Notes: generated by a model not told the origin, from the letters alone. Shown: positions 11,657 through 21,430, counted from the first letter of the stretch. The stretch is 64,000 nucleotides of DNA from Arthrobacter sp. MN05-02 (GCA_004001285.1 AP018697.1:434001-498000), one strand, 5' to 3'. Numbers and translations are program-made.

Positions 11657-12589
11657 ATGAAGGCAGTGTTTTACGAGCGGTACGGCGATCCCGACGTCCT
11701 CCAGTACGGCGAGCAGCCGGACCCGAAGGTGGGGCCGGACTCCGTGCTCGTCGACGTCCGCGCATCCTCGGTCAACCCGGTCGACTGGAAGATCACCGCG
11801 GGGTACCTCGACGGCATGCTGCCTACGTACTTTCCGGTGGTTCCGGGCTGGGACGTCGCCGGCGTCGTCGTCCAGCCGGGCCCGTCCGTCACGGAGTTCC
11901 AGGCCGGCGACGAGGTGATCGGCTACGTCCGCATGGACACCGTCGGGCTCGGGACCTTCGCGGAGCGGGTGGCTGCTCCGGTCCGGACACTCGCCCGCAA
12001 GCCGCGCAACGTGTCATGGGCCGAGGCCGCCACCATGCCGCTCGCCGGGCTCACCGCCTACCAGTCCCTCCGGGCCGTCGGAGCAGGGGAGGGCGATACC
12101 GTGCTCGTGCACAACGGTGCCGGCGGCGTGGGAACCTACGCCATCCAGATCGCGACCGCCTGGGGCGCGCGCGTGCTGGCCACGGCGTCCGGGAAGAACC
12201 ACGACTTCCTGCGATCTCTCGGTGCCGAGCCGCTGACCTACGGCGAGGGACTCGCGGACCGCATCGCCGGTGCGGCACCCGGGGGGCTCGACGCCGTCGT
12301 CGACTTCGTGGGCGGGGACGACCTGCCGGCCTCCCTCGGGCACCTGACGACCCCGGGGCGGGTCGCCTCCGTGGTCGATGCAGGGATCAAGGACGAGGGC
12401 GGGCGCTACATCTTCGTCCGGCCCGACCCGGAGGACCTGCTGGCCCTGACCGAACTCGTGGAAGCCGGCAGCGTGAAGCCCGTCCTCGCCGAGACCTTCC
12501 CGCTGGAGCGTGCTGCGGACGCCTTCCGCAGCAGCATCGAGGGACACGTCCGCGGCAAGATCGCCGTGACCGTCGGGAACGAGGGCTAG
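11657..12589 (+). CDS. NADPH:quinone oxidoreductase (MDR superfamily, zinc-independent type)
   Basis: A 310-residue medium-chain reductase. It opens MKAVFYERYGDPDVLQYGE, typical of quinone reductases. The catalytic-domain segment is SSVNPVDWKITAG, the NADPH-binding Rossmann motif is NGAGGVGTYAIQIA near residue 155, and VDFVGGDDLP follows. The structural-zinc cysteines of alcohol dehydrogenases are absent. I set the start at the ATG at 11657 because GAGGAG lies five bases upstream and the family N-terminus begins there; the open frame extends far upstream without meaning. It is monocistronic, separated from ppc by a hairpin. The substrate is probably a quinone or enone, unproven. Confidence 0.9.
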   Translation: MKAVFYERYGDPDVLQYGEQPDPKVGPDSVLVDVRASSVNPVDWKITAGYLDGMLPTYFPVVPGWDVAGVVVQPGPSVTEFQAGDEVIGYVRMDTVGLGTFAERVAAPVRTLARKPRNVSWAEAATMPLAGLTAYQSLRAVGAGEGDTVLVHNGAGGVGTYAIQIATAWGARVLATASGKNHDFLRSLGAEPLTYGEGLADRIAGAAPGGLDAVVDFVGGDDLPASLGHLTTPGRVASVVDAGIKDEGGRYIFVRPDPEDLLALTELVEAGSVKPVLAETFPLERAADAFRSSIEGHVRGKIAVTVGNEG

Positions 12590-12606
12590 GCGGGCCTGCG
12601 GCCGCC

Positions 12607-13953
12607 CTAGTAGCGCGTGTCCTCGTAGTCGTCGCCGAGGAGGTCGAGGGGTTCGCGCTCCGCGTCCTCCTCGGCACGGAGGCGGCGGCGGTACGCGTGG
12701 TCCACGCGGTGCCGGCGGGAGCCCGCGGTGATCAGCAGCAGGAAGATCGCCATGGCGGCCACGAAGGCGACGTCGACCGCGAACGGCTCGCCCAGCATGC
12801 GTTCGACCGCGATCCACAGCAGCCCCCAGCACGTCGCGAGGGCCACCGAGAGCCGGCCCCGGTCCGTCGAGCACACCACGGCGGCTGTCATGAGGACCGT
12901 GATGATGCCGAGGATCGCCCAGGTGGTGCCCTTCCACCCGAACAGGTCGATCCCGGTGGCCGTGAAGAGCGCTGCCGCGTTGGCGGCTGTCGCGACGAGC
13001 ACCCAGCCGAGATAGAGACCGATGGGCGTATCGACGGCGGCTCCTTCGAACCGCGTCTCGCCGGGGTGGTCGTTCAGGGTCTGGACGGCCACCAGCAGCG
13101 CGAAGAACAGCAGCATGATGACCACGAGGCTCAGCGCCGGCAGGTCGGCCTGCGCGCTCAGGATCCAGGCGAGGTTGAGGAGCATCGAGGCCGCGACGGT
13201 CCAGCCCAGCTTCCGGTGCCTCTCGCGCCGACGCTGTGCCGGCAGCCACTGGAACACCGTGTATGCCACGAGTCCCGCGTAGATGACGCTCCAGATGGAG
13301 AAGGCCGCCGACGACGGCGCGAGCAGGGTCGCGTCCGGGGCGAACACGCCGCCGGCGGCTTCGCGGATGGACGGACCGCCGAAGGCGCCGACGCCCGCCG
13401 CCGAGCCCAGGATGCAGGCTACGGCGCACAGCGTCACCGCGGACTGCCGGACGAGATCCGGGTCCCAGGTACCGACGTGTCGGACGGCGGCACCCCCGTG
13501 GCGGCCGAGCGCCTTGCCTGTCACGTCCGCGGCGACCCGTGCCCTGTCGGCGGCGACGCGGAGACGCGCCGCCGAGGCGCCGGCCCAGTCGCGTTGCCCG
13601 CCGGTCGACTCCGTCACGGCGCGAAGCGCCTTCCGGGCAGATCCGGTGGCCGATCCCACGACCCCGGGTAGCGACCGCCGTCCCGGGAAGGGGTCGTCCA
13701 CCGGTGCCCGGTTCCGCTTCGCCGGGGTCGCCGTGGCCTGCTCCCTCGTCGCCCGGGCCGCTGCGCCCGATGCTGCTGCGCCGGGTCCGTCGGCGTCCGT
13801 GGTCGCCGCGGCGCGGGGCTGCGCAGCCTTCAGTCGCTCGAGGACACGTGCCGTGCCCGACCGCGGCTCCTCGATGGAAGCGTCGGAGGCTACCGTCGGG
13901 GGCCGGACCGGCCTGTCAGGGAGCCTGGGTCCCGGGTTCGTCGGGGTGCTCAT
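12607..13953 (-). CDS. Membrane protein with TspO-like (tryptophan-rich sensory) C-terminal domain
   Basis: A 448-residue protein in two parts. Residues 1 to about 165 are Ala/Pro/Arg-rich, low in complexity and predicted disordered. From about residue 168 there are 8-9 hydrophobic segments. The part with SSAAFSIWSVIYAGLVAYTV and WTVAASMLLNLAWILSAQ resembles the TspO/MBR or tryptophan-rich sensory family, and the C-terminus is charged (about 35 residues). TspO proteins bind tetrapyrroles, but this match is by eye and only partial. The start overlaps the end of the upstream DedA gene by 38 bp, so the two are probably one operon. Confidence 0.6.
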   Translation of the reverse strand: MSTPTNPGPRLPDRPVRPPTVASDASIEEPRSGTARVLERLKAAQPRAAATTDADGPGAAASGAAARATREQATATPAKRNRAPVDDPFPGRRSLPGVVGSATGSARKALRAVTESTGGQRDWAGASAARLRVAADRARVAADVTGKALGRHGGAAVRHVGTWDPDLVRQSAVTLCAVACILGSAAGVGAFGGPSIREAAGGVFAPDATLLAPSSAAFSIWSVIYAGLVAYTVFQWLPAQRRRERHRKLGWTVAASMLLNLAWILSAQADLPALSLVVIMLLFFALLVAVQTLNDHPGETRFEGAAVDTPIGLYLGWVLVATAANAAALFTATGIDLFGWKGTTWAILGIITVLMTAAVVCSTDRGRLSVALATCWGLLWIAVERMLGEPFAVDVAFVAAMAIFLLLITAGSRRHRVDHAYRRRLRAEEDAEREPLDLLGDDYEDTRY

Positions 13954-14551
13954 GCGCTTTTTTGGCCTTCCGGTGTTTCTTCAGGGCGAGGACTGCCCCC
14001 GTGATCGCTCCCACCAGCGTACCGACAGCCATTCCGAGCAGCGCACTGACTCCTGCCGGCAGTCCCGTCGAGGCGCCGGCGACGAAGCCGAGGCCGACCA
14101 GCCAGGCCGTCCACAGCACGCCCCCCGCTGCCGCCGCGAGCATGAACGGCCGGAGGGGGAGTTCGGCGATCCCGGCGGCGGCCATGCTCGCCGTCCGACC
14201 GCCGGGGAGGAATCGCACGGCGACGACGGCGGCGTAGGTGGGCGAGGTGCCGGCCTTGTCGATCGCCCTGCGCAGTCCGCGATGGACGGAGCGGCCCCAT
14301 CGGAAACGGTCGAGGAAGTGCGTGAGCCTGCGCCGGAACAGCAGGAAGATGGCGACGTCCCCGAGCCAGCTGCCCGCGAAGGCGGTGACGAGCGCGAACG
14401 GGAGGAGGAGCATGCCGTGGGCCGACATGGTCCCGGCACCGATGACCATGAGTTCCGAGGGCACCACGGGAAGCACCACGTCGACGAAGATGACGGCCAC
14501 CATGACGAGGAGGTAGAGCGGTGCAGGAATGTCCGTACCGGGCAGGTCCAC
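13916..14551 (-). CDS. DedA-family membrane protein
   Basis: A 211-residue inner-membrane protein of the DedA/VTT family, linked to polyprenyl-phosphate or phospholipid transport across the membrane. The family pattern is visible: PVVPSELMVIGAGTMSAHG near residues 28-46, then VRFLPGGRTASMAAAGIAEL near residues 110-130 with the conserved Arg and Gly. At least four hydrophobic segments precede a basic C-terminal tail. The start is GTG. TAGATT (14558-14563) lies six bases upstream without a Shine-Dalgarno sequence, so a leaderless mRNA is likely. The TspO-like gene begins inside its last 38 bp. Confidence 0.88.
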   Translation of the reverse strand: MDLPGTDIPAPLYLLVMVAVIFVDVVLPVVPSELMVIGAGTMSAHGMLLLPFALVTAFAGSWLGDVAIFLLFRRRLTHFLDRFRWGRSVHRGLRRAIDKAGTSPTYAAVVAVRFLPGGRTASMAAAGIAELPLRPFMLAAAAGGVLWTAWLVGLGFVAGASTGLPAGVSALLGMAVGTLVGAITGAVLALKKHRKAKKAHEHPDEPGTQAP

Positions 14552-14612
14552 GCTGCAAATCTACCGTCCGAGCTGCGGGTCGGACCGCGATTTCAGGGAG
14601 CGCGAAGGGAAT

Positions 14613-15527
14613 TCAGGCGAATTCGGCGAGTGCGAGCCCGGAGGTGAACCGGCGGTCGGAGCCATCGAGGGGATCGGTGAACGCGATGCTGTGCGCCAGG
14701 AGCTGCAGCGGCCTGCCGTAGTCGTCGGGTGCCTGCGGATGCAGGACCGGATAGAACGGGTCGTTGATGATGCCGAGTCCGAGCGACGCCATGTGGAGCC
14801 GGAGCTGGTGCGTCTTGCCGGTGTGCGGTTGCAGCCGGTACAGCCCCAGGCCGCCGCGCCGGTCGATCAGGCTGACGGTGGTGAGCGTGTTCGGAGGGCC
14901 CTCGACCTCCTGGGCCAGGAGGTAGGTGCGGGACTTCACGATCCGGCTCCGGACGTCGAGCGGTTCGACGTCGAGGCGCAGCTCGGGCCGCACGGGTGCC
15001 ACCGCACGGTACTCCTTGCTGATGCGTCGGTTCTCGAAGAGGAGCTGGTAGGCACCGCGGGTCCCGGGATCGATGGAGAACATGAGGATGCCGGCCGTCA
15101 TGCGGTCCAGCCGGTGCATGGGGATGAGATCCGGCAGGCCCAGTTCCACGCGCAGCCGCACGAGCGCCGATTCGGCGACGTACCTGCCGCCGGGCGTGGT
15201 GGGGAGGAAGTGCGGCTTGTCGACGACGAGCAGGTGGTCGTCCCGGTGCAGGATGGACAGCTCCACCGGGAGTCGCTCCTCGACGGGCAGCTCGCGGTAG
15301 TACCAGACGAAGGTGTGCTCACCGAGGGGGGTGGAACGGGTCAGGGCCTCGCCGCCGAGCGCCACCACCTCCCCGCGGTCGAAGCGCTCGCCGATGCCCT
15401 CGGGGTCGACGTGCTCGAACCGGTCGAGGATGTACTCCAGCGCCGTCTCCCACGGTCCCTCGGAGGGCAGGCGGAGCCGGGTCGCATTGACGCCGTTGCG
15501 CACGGGCAGGGGTGATGCCATGGCCAT
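14613..15527 (-). CDS. RluA-family RNA pseudouridine synthase
   Basis: A 304-residue protein with the RluA catalytic motif MHRLDRMTAGILMFS, whose Asp is the nucleophile. The neighbouring signatures LLVVDKPHFLPTTPGG, LQPHTGKTHQLRLHMASLG and IINDPFYP are also present. The enzyme isomerises uridine in rRNA or tRNA; the target cannot be read from sequence. The N-terminal ~80 residues have an S4-like basic and charged character. It starts 33 bp after the end of nei2 on the same strand, so it is probably the third gene of the lhr-nei2 transcript, though it may also have its own start. Confidence 0.9.
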   Translation of the reverse strand: MAMASPLPVRNGVNATRLRLPSEGPWETALEYILDRFEHVDPEGIGERFDRGEVVALGGEALTRSTPLGEHTFVWYYRELPVEERLPVELSILHRDDHLLVVDKPHFLPTTPGGRYVAESALVRLRVELGLPDLIPMHRLDRMTAGILMFSIDPGTRGAYQLLFENRRISKEYRAVAPVRPELRLDVEPLDVRSRIVKSRTYLLAQEVEGPPNTLTTVSLIDRRGGLGLYRLQPHTGKTHQLRLHMASLGLGIINDPFYPVLHPQAPDDYGRPLQLLAHSIAFTDPLDGSDRRFTSGLALAEFA

Positions 15528-15560
15528 CAGCGCGCCCGCCGTTCCGTTGCATCCACTCCG

Positions 15561-16379
15561 TCAGGGTAGTGCCCGTGCATCTGCCGTCTCCAATCGGGGC
15601 TGGCAGTGCGGGCAGTAGTACAGCTCGCGCAGCTCGGTGTCCGTGTCGCCGAGCTGCTCCAGCGCCACGGGGGTGCCGCAGCGCAGGCAGCCCCGCCGGG
15701 AGCGCCCGTAGACCCACAGGGTGTTGCCCCGCAGCTGCCCGGTGGTGGCGCGGGTACTGCGTTCCTTGTTCGCCTCGAGGAGCTTCTTGGAGAGCTCGAC
15801 CATGCGCGGGAGGTTGGGTACGTCGGCCACCGGCGTCAGCGGGTGGACGCCGGCGAGGAAGCACAGTTCGCAGCGGTAGACGTTGCCGATGCCCGCGAGG
15901 TTGCGCTGGTCGAGCAGTGCCAGGCCGATGGGCCGGTCCGGCTGTTCCCGCAGGCGGCGCAGCGCTTCATCGGGGTCCCAGTCGGGCCCGAGCAGGTCCG
16001 GTCCGAGGAACCCGACGGCGTCCTCCTCCTCGGCACGTGCGATGACGCGCAGGAAGCCGAGTTCGAACCCGACGACGACGGCGTCCTCCGTCCCGAGGAT
16101 GCACCGTGCCTTGAACGCGGGCCTCCGCCACTTCTCCCCGCGGGCGTAGACATGCCAGAGGCCCTCCATCTTGAGGTGGGAGTGGATGTCCCAGCCGTCG
16201 TCGCCCCCGCCGCGGATCAGCAGGTGCTTCCCGCGGGCCACGACCTCCTGCACCGTGGAGCCGGTGAAGTCGACCGTGGCGAAGCGCGGGACCCTGATGT
16301 CGCACCGCGTGAGCACCTTGCCGGCCAGAGCCCGGTGCAGTTCCCGCGCCGCCCGCCAGACGGTATCGCCCTCAGGCAC
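15561..16379 (-). CDS. Fpg/Nei-family DNA glycosylase (Nei2-type endonuclease VIII)
   Basis: A 272-residue base-excision repair enzyme. The mature N-terminus PEGDTVWR supplies the catalytic Pro and Glu. KHLLIRGGGDDGWDIHSHLK follows, the H2TH region is LLDQRNLAGIGNVYRCELCF, and a C-terminal zinc finger is present (CLRCG and CPHC). It removes oxidised pyrimidines and cleaves at abasic sites. Its GTG start overlaps the stop of lhr by eight bases, so the two are translationally coupled. In mycobacteria an lhr helicase gene also sits next to a nei gene, which supports a shared repair role. Confidence 0.93.
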   Translation of the reverse strand: MPEGDTVWRAARELHRALAGKVLTRCDIRVPRFATVDFTGSTVQEVVARGKHLLIRGGGDDGWDIHSHLKMEGLWHVYARGEKWRRPAFKARCILGTEDAVVVGFELGFLRVIARAEEEDAVGFLGPDLLGPDWDPDEALRRLREQPDRPIGLALLDQRNLAGIGNVYRCELCFLAGVHPLTPVADVPNLPRMVELSKKLLEANKERSTRATTGQLRGNTLWVYGRSRRGCLRCGTPVALEQLGDTDTELRELYYCPHCQPRLETADARALP

Positions 16380-19300
16380 GGATCCTCAGCCCCCTCGGTG
16401 TCGTGTAGAAGCCGGCATCCGCGAGTGCCCTGCCGATATCGGTGTCGAGGATCTCGCCGCCGTTGACCTTCTCGAGCGCCATCTTGTCCGCTGCACCCCG
16501 TCGGATGACCGTCACCAGCGCCAGCGCCGCCGAGCGCAGCACGTCGGCGTCCTCGGTGAAGGTCAGGAGCGTCTTGCCGCCCCGTTCGACGTACAGCGCG
16601 AGGGCGCCGTCGACGAGCACCACGAGGGCGCCGGCCTTCCGGCCGGCGCGATGTCCGCCCTCGGCCTGCGGCCAGCCGAGGGCCGCACCGTAGGGGTTGG
16701 CGGGGTCCGTGGCGGCGAGAGCGACGACCTTCCGGGCCGGGGCCTCGCCGCCGAGGACGTCCTGCGCCGTCGGCAGCTGGTTGTCCGCGCTGAAGGAGCG
16801 CAGGCGGTCCACGGTGGCGGGGACTGCGAACTGTGCGGCGCCGAGGTGCTCGATGAAGTACCCGCGCCGGCACCGGCCCATCTCCTCGAGCCGTGCCAGC
16901 ACCTTGTACATGAGCCCGAACCCGCCGGGGATGCCCTCGTTCCCCACGGCCCCGCGCGTCACCACGCCGTAGCGGTCCAGCAGCAGCTCGGCCGTGGCAT
17001 GGGCGTGGAGCGTCGTCTCCGCCTCTACCGCGGGCAGCATGTTCCAGCGCCCGGCGGCCAGGGGAGGAGTGGCGCGCTGGTAGCCGCCGCTGCCGGCGTC
17101 GTCCGCGATCCCGCTCAGACGCATCGAGGCCCCCGTGAGGGCCTTGCCCGGTGCCCGGCCGAGCCGTCCCGCCCGCGACGTCCGTGCCCGAGCGGGGACC
17201 GGCCGCTGCTTGTGGGCGGTCTTGCCGTTGGCGAGAAGCGCGCGCACCGGCGTGAACGTGTCATTGCTGATCCTGCCGGCCCAGACCAGGTCCCACAGCG
17301 CGGTCACCACGGCGGTGTCCGACACGGCCTCCTGCACGTCGAGCTGGTTGGTGAGCTGGCGCAGGAAGAACCCGCCGCCTCCGGCCAGGAGGTCGAGCAG
17401 CGAGGTATGGATCGAGGACGGCTCGAACGCGGGATCGGGCCGCAGCGTCAGCGGGGCGTTCTCGGCCAGGTGCAGGGCGATCCAGCCGTCGTTGCCCGCC
17501 AGCGATCCGGCCCCGGACCACAGCACCTCGCCCGTGGCGGTGAGCTCGTCGAGCATGGCGGGGGAGTAGTTCGCGACGCGCTGCGCGAGGATCAGGGGCT
17601 CCCAGGCGGAGGCGGGGATCGGGACGCCGGAGAGCTGGTCGATGACCGTGACCACGCCGTCGAGTCCGCGCAGCCCGGAACCGATGTGCTGCCACGCCGG
17701 CAGGAACCGGCCGTAGGCGGCCGGGTCCACCGGCTCCACCTCCTGCCGGAGCGCTGCCAGGGAGCGCCGGCGCAGGCGGCGGAGCACCTCGACGTCGCAC
17801 CATTCGCTGGCAGCGGGCGTATGCACCGTGATGGTGCCGGGGGCCGCCCCGGAGTCCGCCGAGATGTCCAGGACGGGGACGGATTCCGCGGGCCGGAATT
17901 CGCCCTCGACGACGCGCCCGGCACCGGCGAGGCGCTGCAGTGACCCGGTGACGACGGCGACGCCGAGCCCCAGCTGCGACGCGGCTTCGCCGGCGGTGAA
18001 GGGGCCGTGCGTGCGGGCGTACCGGCCCACGAGGTCCCCGAGGGGATCCGCGACCGGTTCGATGAACGCCAGCGGGATGCCCATGGGCAGCGGGACGCCG
18101 AGGGCGTCGCGCAGCCGGGCCGCGTCCTCGACGGCCGAGACCCGTTCGATGCCGGCGATGTTCACGACCAGTGCCCGGTTGGCCCGGACCAGCGCGGCGA
18201 CGTGCTGCCGCACCTGGTCGACCGAGGCCCGAGCTGCCGCGGGAGATGCTCCCTCGACCTCCGGTCCGGCGGGGAACACGACGGCGTCCTCGCCGTCGAC
18301 GGGCACGGGCGGCGACGCGACCACGGCGGCGGGGGCTTCGAGCCGCTGGGTGATCTCCTCCACGGTGAGCGGGCCGAGCAGCCGCAGGAGGTCGGCGACG
18401 CCCTCGAGCCCGCGCGCCAGGCGGTCCGGCTTGAGGCGCTGCAGCTCCAGCTCGGTATCGGCGATGACCTGCGCGTCCAGCAGTTCCCGCAGCTCCGCGC
18501 GGCCGAGCAGCTCGTTGAGGAGGGTCGGGTCCAGCGAGAGGGCGGCTGCCCTGCGCTCGGCCAGCGGCGAGTCACCCTCGTAGAGGAAGGACGCGACGTA
18601 GCCGAACAGCATGGACCGTGCGAACGGGGAGGGCTGCTGCGTGGTGACCTCGACGATGCGCAGTTCCCGGCGCTCGAGCGATGCGGCGATGTCCTTCAGC
18701 GCGGGGAGGTCGTAGACGTCCTGCAGGCACTCGCGCACCGTCTCGAGGACGATCGGGAACGTGGGGTACTTCTTAGCGACGTCGAGCAGCTGTGCCGAGC
18801 GCTGGCGCTGCTGCCAGAGCGGCGTCCGCTTGCTCGGGTTCTGGCGCGGGAGCAGCAGGGCCCGCGCCGCGCATTCGCGGAACCGGGAGGCGAACAGCGC
18901 CGACCCGCCGACCTCGGCGGTGACGATGCCGTCGAGCTCCTCGGCGTCGAAGAGGAAGAGATCGGCGCCGGGAGGTTCATCGTCCATGAGCGGCACACGG
19001 AGCACGATGCCGTCGTCGGAGGCCATCGCCGAGCCATCCATCCCGTAGCGCTGCTCGAGCCGGGCTCCGACGGCGAGCGCCCAGGGCGCGTGCACCGGCA
19101 TGCCGAACGGGCTGTGCAGGACCACGCGCCAGTCGCCGAGCTCGTCGTGGAACCGCTCGACGACGAGCGTCCGGTCGCTCGGGACCACCTCGGTCGCCTC
19201 GCGTTGTTCCGTCAGGTAGGTGATCAGGTTGCCGGAGGCCCAGGCATCGAGCCCGATCTTCCCGCAGCGTTCCTGGGCCTTCTCCGGCGTGGTCCCGGAC

Positions 19301-21297
19301 ATCTCGCGGACGAAGGCGCCGAGGGCCCTGCCGAGTTCCACGGGCCTGCCGAGGGAGTCTCCCTTCCAGAACGGGAGCTTGCCCGGCTGCCCGAACGCGG
19401 GGGAGACCAGGACGCGGTCATGCGTGATCTCCTCGATGCGCCAGCTGGTGGCCCCGAGCGCGAAGACGTCGCCCACGCGGGACTCGTAGACCATCTCCTC
19501 GTCGAGTTCGCCGACGCGGCGGCCACCTGCGCGGGTTCCCTCGCCCTCGGATCCGACGAGGAACACCCCGAAGAGGCCGCGGTCCGGGATGGTGCCTCCG
19601 GAGGTCACCGCCAGGCGCTGGGCGCCGGGCCGGCCCGTGATGGTGCCCTCGACGCGGTCCCAGATGATGCGGGGGCGCAGCTCCGCGAACTCGTCCGACG
19701 GGTACCGGCCGGCGAGGAGGTCGAGGGTCGCGTCGAAGGCGGAGCGCGGCAGGGTGGCGAACGGCGCGGAGGTACGGACGACGTCGAACCATTCCTCGAC
19801 GTCGATGGTGCCGAGGGCCGCGGCCGCGACGGTCTGCTGCGCCAGGATGTCGAGCGGGTTGGTCGGGATGTAGAGGGGCTCGATGTGCCCGGCGAGCATG
19901 CGCTCCACCGTCACGGTGGTGTTGACCAGGTCGCCGCGGTGCTTGGGGAAGAGCACTCCCTGGGACACCTCGCCCACCTGGTGCCCGGCGCGGCCCACGC
20001 GCTGCAGCCCGCTGGCCACGGAGTGCGGTGACTCGACCTGCACCACGAGGTCCACGGCGCCCATGTCGATCCCGAGTTCCAGCGAACTGGTCGCGACGAC
20101 GCAGCGCAGGCGTCCCGACTTGAGGTCGTCCTCGATCAGGCCGCGCTGGTCCTTGGAGACGGACCCGTGGTGGGCGCGGGCGAGGAGCGGCGCGGCGCCT
20201 TCGGTCCGGCCCGCCTGCGCCATCATCTGCGCGGGGGTCGCGGTGGTGTGGGCGAACGACGGCGCCGCGGGCTCGACGGCGGCGGGACCGCCCGCGGCCC
20301 ACACCGCGTCGCGTTCGAGCCGCTCGGCGTGGATCTCGTTGAGCCGTGCGGTCAGGCGTTCCGCGAGCCGCCGGGAATTGGCGAACACGATGGTCGACCG
20401 GTTCTGCTCGATGAGGTCGACGATCTTCTCCTCGACGTGCGGCCAGATGCTCGCCTGCGGCACGGCGTCGCCGTCGCCGTCGTCGTTCGCAGCGGCCCCG
20501 CCGAGCTCGGTCATGTCCTCGACCGGCACGGTGACGGTGAGGTCCCACTGCTTCTTCGACGGAGGGGCCACGATCTCCACCGGCGCGTTGCCGGAGAGGA
20601 ACCGGGCCACCGTCTCCTTCGGTTCGACCGTGGCGGACAGACCGATGCGCTGCACGGGCCGGTCCAGGAGGGCGTCGAGGCGGGCCAGCGACACCGCGAG
20701 GTGCGCACCGCGCTTGGTGCCCGCGACGGCGTGCACCTCGTCGATGATGACGGTGTCCACCTCCATCAGCGTCTCGCGCGCCTTCGAGGTCAGCATGAGG
20801 AACAGCGATTCGGGCGTGGTGATGAGGATGTCCGGGGGGCGCGTGAGCATCGCGCGGCGTTCGGCCTGTGGTGTGTCGCCCGAGCGGACGCCCACGGTGA
20901 TGCTCGGCGCGGGCAGGCCGAGACGCTTCGCCGTCTGCGTGATGCCGATCAGGGGCGCCCGCAGGTTCCGCTCGACATCGACGCCGAGGGCCTTCAGTGG
21001 CGAGATGTAGAGCACCCGGGTGCTGCGCTTCGGCTTCTTCGGGGCTGCCCTGCCGCCCTTCGCCGCGGGCTCGGGGACGTCGGGATCGCCGCTGCCCTCG
21101 CCGGAGGCGATCAGCCGGTCCAGCGCCCAGAGGAAGGCGGCGAGGGTCTTCCCGGATCCGGTGGGCGCGACGACGAGGGCGTTCGACCCGGCGGAGATCG
21201 CGGACCAGGCGCCCTCCTGGGCCGGAGTGGGCTCGGCGAAGGCTCCCGCGAACCACTCGTGGGTTGCGGCGGTGAACCTCGTCAGTACCTGCGTCAC
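16372..21297 (-). CDS. lhr: Large ATP-dependent helicase Lhr
   Basis: A superfamily-2 helicase of about 1,641 residues, the full-length actinobacterial type. Walker A is APTGSGKTLAAFLWALDRL near residue 45, Walker B is DEVHAVAGTKRG near 186, and further helicase motifs are SATVEPKETVARFL, ATSSLELGIDMG and LQRVGRAGHQVG. The long C-terminal extension holds winged helices and the Lhr-C region. It is a 3'-to-5' translocating DNA helicase involved in damage repair. I chose the GTG at 21297 (VTQVLTRF) since upstream residues look non-coding and overlap the divergent gene; the open frame extends further. It overlaps nei2 by eight bases. Confidence 0.93.
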   Translation of the reverse strand: MTQVLTRFTAATHEWFAGAFAEPTPAQEGAWSAISAGSNALVVAPTGSGKTLAAFLWALDRLIASGEGSGDPDVPEPAAKGGRAAPKKPKRSTRVLYISPLKALGVDVERNLRAPLIGITQTAKRLGLPAPSITVGVRSGDTPQAERRAMLTRPPDILITTPESLFLMLTSKARETLMEVDTVIIDEVHAVAGTKRGAHLAVSLARLDALLDRPVQRIGLSATVEPKETVARFLSGNAPVEIVAPPSKKQWDLTVTVPVEDMTELGGAAANDDGDGDAVPQASIWPHVEEKIVDLIEQNRSTIVFANSRRLAERLTARLNEIHAERLERDAVWAAGGPAAVEPAAPSFAHTTATPAQMMAQAGRTEGAAPLLARAHHGSVSKDQRGLIEDDLKSGRLRCVVATSSLELGIDMGAVDLVVQVESPHSVASGLQRVGRAGHQVGEVSQGVLFPKHRGDLVNTTVTVERMLAGHIEPLYIPTNPLDILAQQTVAAAALGTIDVEEWFDVVRTSAPFATLPRSAFDATLDLLAGRYPSDEFAELRPRIIWDRVEGTITGRPGAQRLAVTSGGTIPDRGLFGVFLVGSEGEGTRAGGRRVGELDEEMVYESRVGDVFALGATSWRIEEITHDRVLVSPAFGQPGKLPFWKGDSLGRPVELGRALGAFVREMSGTTPEKAQERCGKIGLDAWASGNLITYLTEQREATEVVPSDRTLVVERFHDELGDWRVVLHSPFGMPVHAPWALAVGARLEQRYGMDGSAMASDDGIVLRVPLMDDEPPGADLFLFDAEELDGIVTAEVGGSALFASRFRECAARALLLPRQNPSKRTPLWQQRQRSAQLLDVAKKYPTFPIVLETVRECLQDVYDLPALKDIAASLERRELRIVEVTTQQPSPFARSMLFGYVASFLYEGDSPLAERRAAALSLDPTLLNELLGRAELRELLDAQVIADTELELQRLKPDRLARGLEGVADLLRLLGPLTVEEITQRLEAPAAVVASPPVPVDGEDAVVFPAGPEVEGASPAAARASVDQVRQHVAALVRANRALVVNIAGIERVSAVEDAARLRDALGVPLPMGIPLAFIEPVADPLGDLVGRYARTHGPFTAGEAASQLGLGVAVVTGSLQRLAGAGRVVEGEFRPAESVPVLDISADSGAAPGTITVHTPAASEWCDVEVLRRLRRRSLAALRQEVEPVDPAAYGRFLPAWQHIGSGLRGLDGVVTVIDQLSGVPIPASAWEPLILAQRVANYSPAMLDELTATGEVLWSGAGSLAGNDGWIALHLAENAPLTLRPDPAFEPSSIHTSLLDLLAGGGGFFLRQLTNQLDVQEAVSDTAVVTALWDLVWAGRISNDTFTPVRALLANGKTAHKQRPVPARARTSRAGRLGRAPGKALTGASMRLSGIADDAGSGGYQRATPPLAAGRWNMLPAVEAETTLHAHATAELLLDRYGVVTRGAVGNEGIPGGFGLMYKVLARLEEMGRCRRGYFIEHLGAAQFAVPATVDRLRSFSADNQLPTAQDVLGGEAPARKVVALAATDPANPYGAALGWPQAEGGHRAGRKAGALVVLVDGALALYVERGGKTLLTFTEDADVLRSAALALVTVIRRGAADKMALEKVNGGEILDTDIGRALADAGFYTTPRGLRIRA

Positions 21298-21430
21298 TTC
21301 TTCATTCTGCCCCAGCGCACCGACACTCCGTCCGGTGCTCGCCGCACCGGCCCGCGTCCTGCGACAGGCCGGGGAAGAGGGAGTACGTTGCGTAGGACGG
21401 CGTACGGAACGACCGATGGGGAGGCGATGC

